From Candidatus Gottesmanbacteria bacterium (lineage in GTDB: Bacteria > Patescibacteriota > Microgenomatia > 2-02-FULL-39-11): a stretch of 7,070 nucleotides of DNA. The DNA is taken from NCBI GenBank assembly GCA_016218275.1, contig JACREK010000123.1, positions 1-7,070 on the forward strand, read 5' to 3'. Below the pieces are notes generated by a model. That model saw only the letters and a list, made by a program, of their open reading frames with translations. It was not told the DNA's origin and made no database searches. Both the position numbers and the translations under genes were made by a program. Positions 6,018 through 7,070 of the stretch are shown in pieces (position 1 is the stretch's first letter; each line of letters opens with the position of its first letter).

Positions 6018-6407
6018 TCAATTAGCCATAAGCTTCTTAATATCACGATCAAAAGATAAAACCTCACTACCCTTTTTTATTTCATAAAGATACAAGTCTG
6101 TAAAATCCAGGTTACCTTTTTGCATATTTTCCAAAATTTTCATAATAACATTTTTTTTTGTTTCTATAATTTTTATCCCCTTCATACTAAACACTTTCAT
6201 AATTTGAGATATATATACATCCCTTCTAAGATCATAATAGGATTCCAAAACCCAAATCAGCTCGTCTATAACCAAAAGAGATACCCTACCCGTAAGCTTT
6301 CCCTCCTCTATCTTAGTGAATATCTTTTTGGCTTCCTCGTATTGAGAAACGTTATCACGCACAAAATAGCGGGCGAAAACGTTTGTATCAATGATGATGT
6401 GTTTCAT
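6018..6407 (-). CDS. PIN-domain ribonuclease toxin (VapC-like)
   Basis: A 129-aa protein that fits a single PIN nuclease domain, the fold of VapC toxins that cleave tRNA or rRNA in the cytoplasm. The acidic metal-binding residues are visible: D7 in IIIDTNVFARYF, E49 in VIDEL, D104 in DFTDLYL and D120 in SFDRD. The start overlaps the stop of the AbrB-like gene by 4 nt (ATGA), the standard antitoxin-toxin arrangement. All four acidic positions are present, so the toxin looks intact. Its target cannot be told from sequence. The stop is followed at once by the trp promoter, with no terminator of its own before it. Confidence 0.88.
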   Translation of the reverse strand: MKHIIIDTNVFARYFVRDNVSQYEEAKKIFTKIEEGKLTGRVSLLVIDELIWVLESYYDLRRDVYISQIMKVFSMKGIKIIETKKNVIMKILENMQKGNLDFTDLYLYEIKKGSEVLSFDRDIKKLMAN

Positions 6408-6670
6408 ACAGTGTGGGCAAGCCGCTTTGATACGGTTTTTTTTGTTTCCCGGATGATTTCCACCCAGGTTCTGCCTAACTTTGCTGCGGCCACATATGGG
6501 GTTAAACTCCCTGCTGTTTCTCCAATGATGGTTTTTTTCAGCGGTCTGAGAATAATATGCCCATCCTCAATATCCACCAATAATTTTTGGGTTGGCGACA
6601 AACCAAAATTCCGAAGTAAGTTTACTGGTAGTGTAATTTGATTTTTAGAAGAAATAGTCACTATTTGCAT
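6404..6670 (-). CDS. AbrB/SpoVT-type antitoxin (VapB-like)
   Basis: An 88-aa protein whose first 45 residues form a swapped-hairpin AbrB DNA-binding domain: TISSKNQITLPVNLLRNFGL, then a hydrophobic LLVDIEDGHIILRPL strand pair. The C-terminal part (about 50-88) is probably the toxin-binding tail. It should neutralise the PIN protein encoded directly downstream with a 4-nt overlap, and repress its own promoter. There is no clear ribosome site, and the promoter-like elements lie so close to the ATG that a nearly leaderless mRNA is possible. Three 19-bp direct repeats lie immediately upstream. Confidence 0.87.
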   Translation of the reverse strand: MQIVTISSKNQITLPVNLLRNFGLSPTQKLLVDIEDGHIILRPLKKTIIGETAGSLTPYVAAAKLGRTWVEIIRETKKTVSKRLAHTV

Positions 6671-6673
6671 ATT

Positions 6674-6730
6674 GCTTTACTTTTATCATATTACTTTACT
6701 TTTGTCAATATGCTTTACTTATCTTGAAAT
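6674..6730 (-). promoter_or_regulatory. 19-bp direct repeats over the toxin-antitoxin promoter
   Basis: Three tandem units start at 6674, 6693 and 6712. Each contains (G/A)CTTTACTT, and the first two continue as TT(A/G)TCA on the plus strand. On the minus strand the middle unit holds TTGACA (6708-6703), with a weak ATAAAA -10 sixteen bases on. The regular spacing, about two helix turns, and the position fit operator sites for the antitoxin. Confidence 0.55.
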
Positions 6731-6815
6731 GTTACCGATGTATCTCAGCCAACTCAGAACAGGGGCAGACTTATAATGAGGATGAAAAATGTTTATTTAA
6801 TTAATTAAGCAGTTA

Positions 6816-7070
6816 TCAAGCAGGTATCGGTTCTTTTGGTACTTCTGCCTTAATTTCTAACGTCCTTCTATGAATTTTCATATATAAGGGAATACGATGT
6901 GTCTCTCTTTCTGCTTCTGCCAATTGATCCTCAGTTAATCCGAGACCTGAATAATACTTTTGGAAACTTTCTATATCCAACGGCCCGATTTCTAATTGCC
7001 TTCCATATTTTTTATCTATGGATACAGGATCAGTGCCTGCCATCACAAATTTTATGTTACTGCCTGCCTC
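6816..7070 (-). CDS. Probable DUF362-family protein, C-terminal part only
   Basis: The reading frame is open to the window edge, so this is the 3' end of a longer gene; the GTG/ATG near 7046-7041 are internal residues. The visible 84 aa begin EAGSNIKFVMAGTDPVSIDKKYGRQL (written here as several adjoining motifs: KFVMAGTDPVSID, then KKYGRQLEI). This resembles the conserved C-terminal block (hydrophobic strand, xTDPVAxD, helix, GLG) of DUF362 proteins, which are often linked to iron-sulfur domains and have poorly known roles. The tail (about the last 35 residues) is charged and shows no motif I know. No terminator hairpin follows. The family call rests on one block and is tentative. Confidence 0.55.
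   Translation of the reverse strand, partial: EAGSNIKFVMAGTDPVSIDKKYGRQLEIGPLDIESFQKYYSGLGLTEDQLAEAERETHRIPLYMKIHRRTLEIKAEVPKEPIPA

Noticed and set aside
5762..6025. A plus-strand open frame of 87 codons across the leader.
   Set aside because: It is antisense to the T-box, and its SLRSGQALALS stretch is simply the translated dispersed repeat.
6120..6641. A 173-codon plus-strand open frame opposite the toxin and antitoxin genes.
   Set aside because: It is antisense to two recognisable genes with intact family motifs, and its composition has no protein-like pattern.
6674..6730. The 19-bp repeats as a small CRISPR array.
   Set aside because: The units are contiguous with no spacers, are AT-rich, and sit on a promoter.
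6797..6808. Palindrome TTAATTAATTAA near the end of the DUF362-like gene.
   Set aside because: It is an AT-only low-complexity palindrome without a T-run hairpin of useful stability, so it is not supported as a terminator or operator.

Overview
All genes in this window lie on the minus strand. It holds an almost complete tryptophan biosynthesis operon (trpE-trpG-trpD-trpC-trpF-trpB, 5516 down to 37). A tRNA-sensing T-box leader with its own promoter precedes it (about 6015 to 5657). Upstream are a VapBC-type toxin-antitoxin pair (6670 to 6018) and the 3' end of a probable DUF362-family gene (7070 to 6816). No tRNA, rRNA, CRISPR array, insertion sequence or transposase was seen.

The DNA is AT-rich and the proteins are Lys/Ile-rich. 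The genes are packed with ATGA or 20-nt overlaps, and TGA is used as a stop, so the standard bacterial code applies. Short palindromes of the CCTGAGCGAGTCGAAGGG type sit between and inside genes. This looks most like a candidate-phyla (Patescibacteria/CPR, Microgenomates-like) bacterium, but the assignment is inferred from style; a Chloroflexi-like or other uncultivated bacterium cannot be excluded.

Layout of the operon: TrpE and TrpG make anthranilate from chorismate and glutamine. TrpD adds phosphoribose, TrpF isomerises the product, TrpC closes the indole ring, and TrpB condenses indole with serine. trpA is not in the window; only 36 nt follow trpB, so it may lie just outside or be absent. 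All five gene junctions overlap, which implies translational coupling.

Control: a strong sigma-70-like promoter starts just after the toxin stop codon. The leader has a canonical T-box antiterminator whose bulge UGGC would pair with an uncharged tRNA ending in GCCA, the end expected for bacterial tRNA-Trp (discriminator G). It also has a competing terminator ending in U7. The only plausible tryptophan specifier codons lie in the loop of a very short 5' hairpin, so Stem I may be of a reduced type. A dispersed palindrome is embedded in the leader, and a second structured stretch separates the terminator from trpE.

Most interesting points: the tRNA-Trp T-box with a minimal Stem I; a palindromic element inserted in frame in trpF, possibly as a nested insertion; the repeat-derived TrpE C-terminus; active-site substitutions in TrpC and TrpB; and three 19-bp direct repeats over the toxin-antitoxin promoter.
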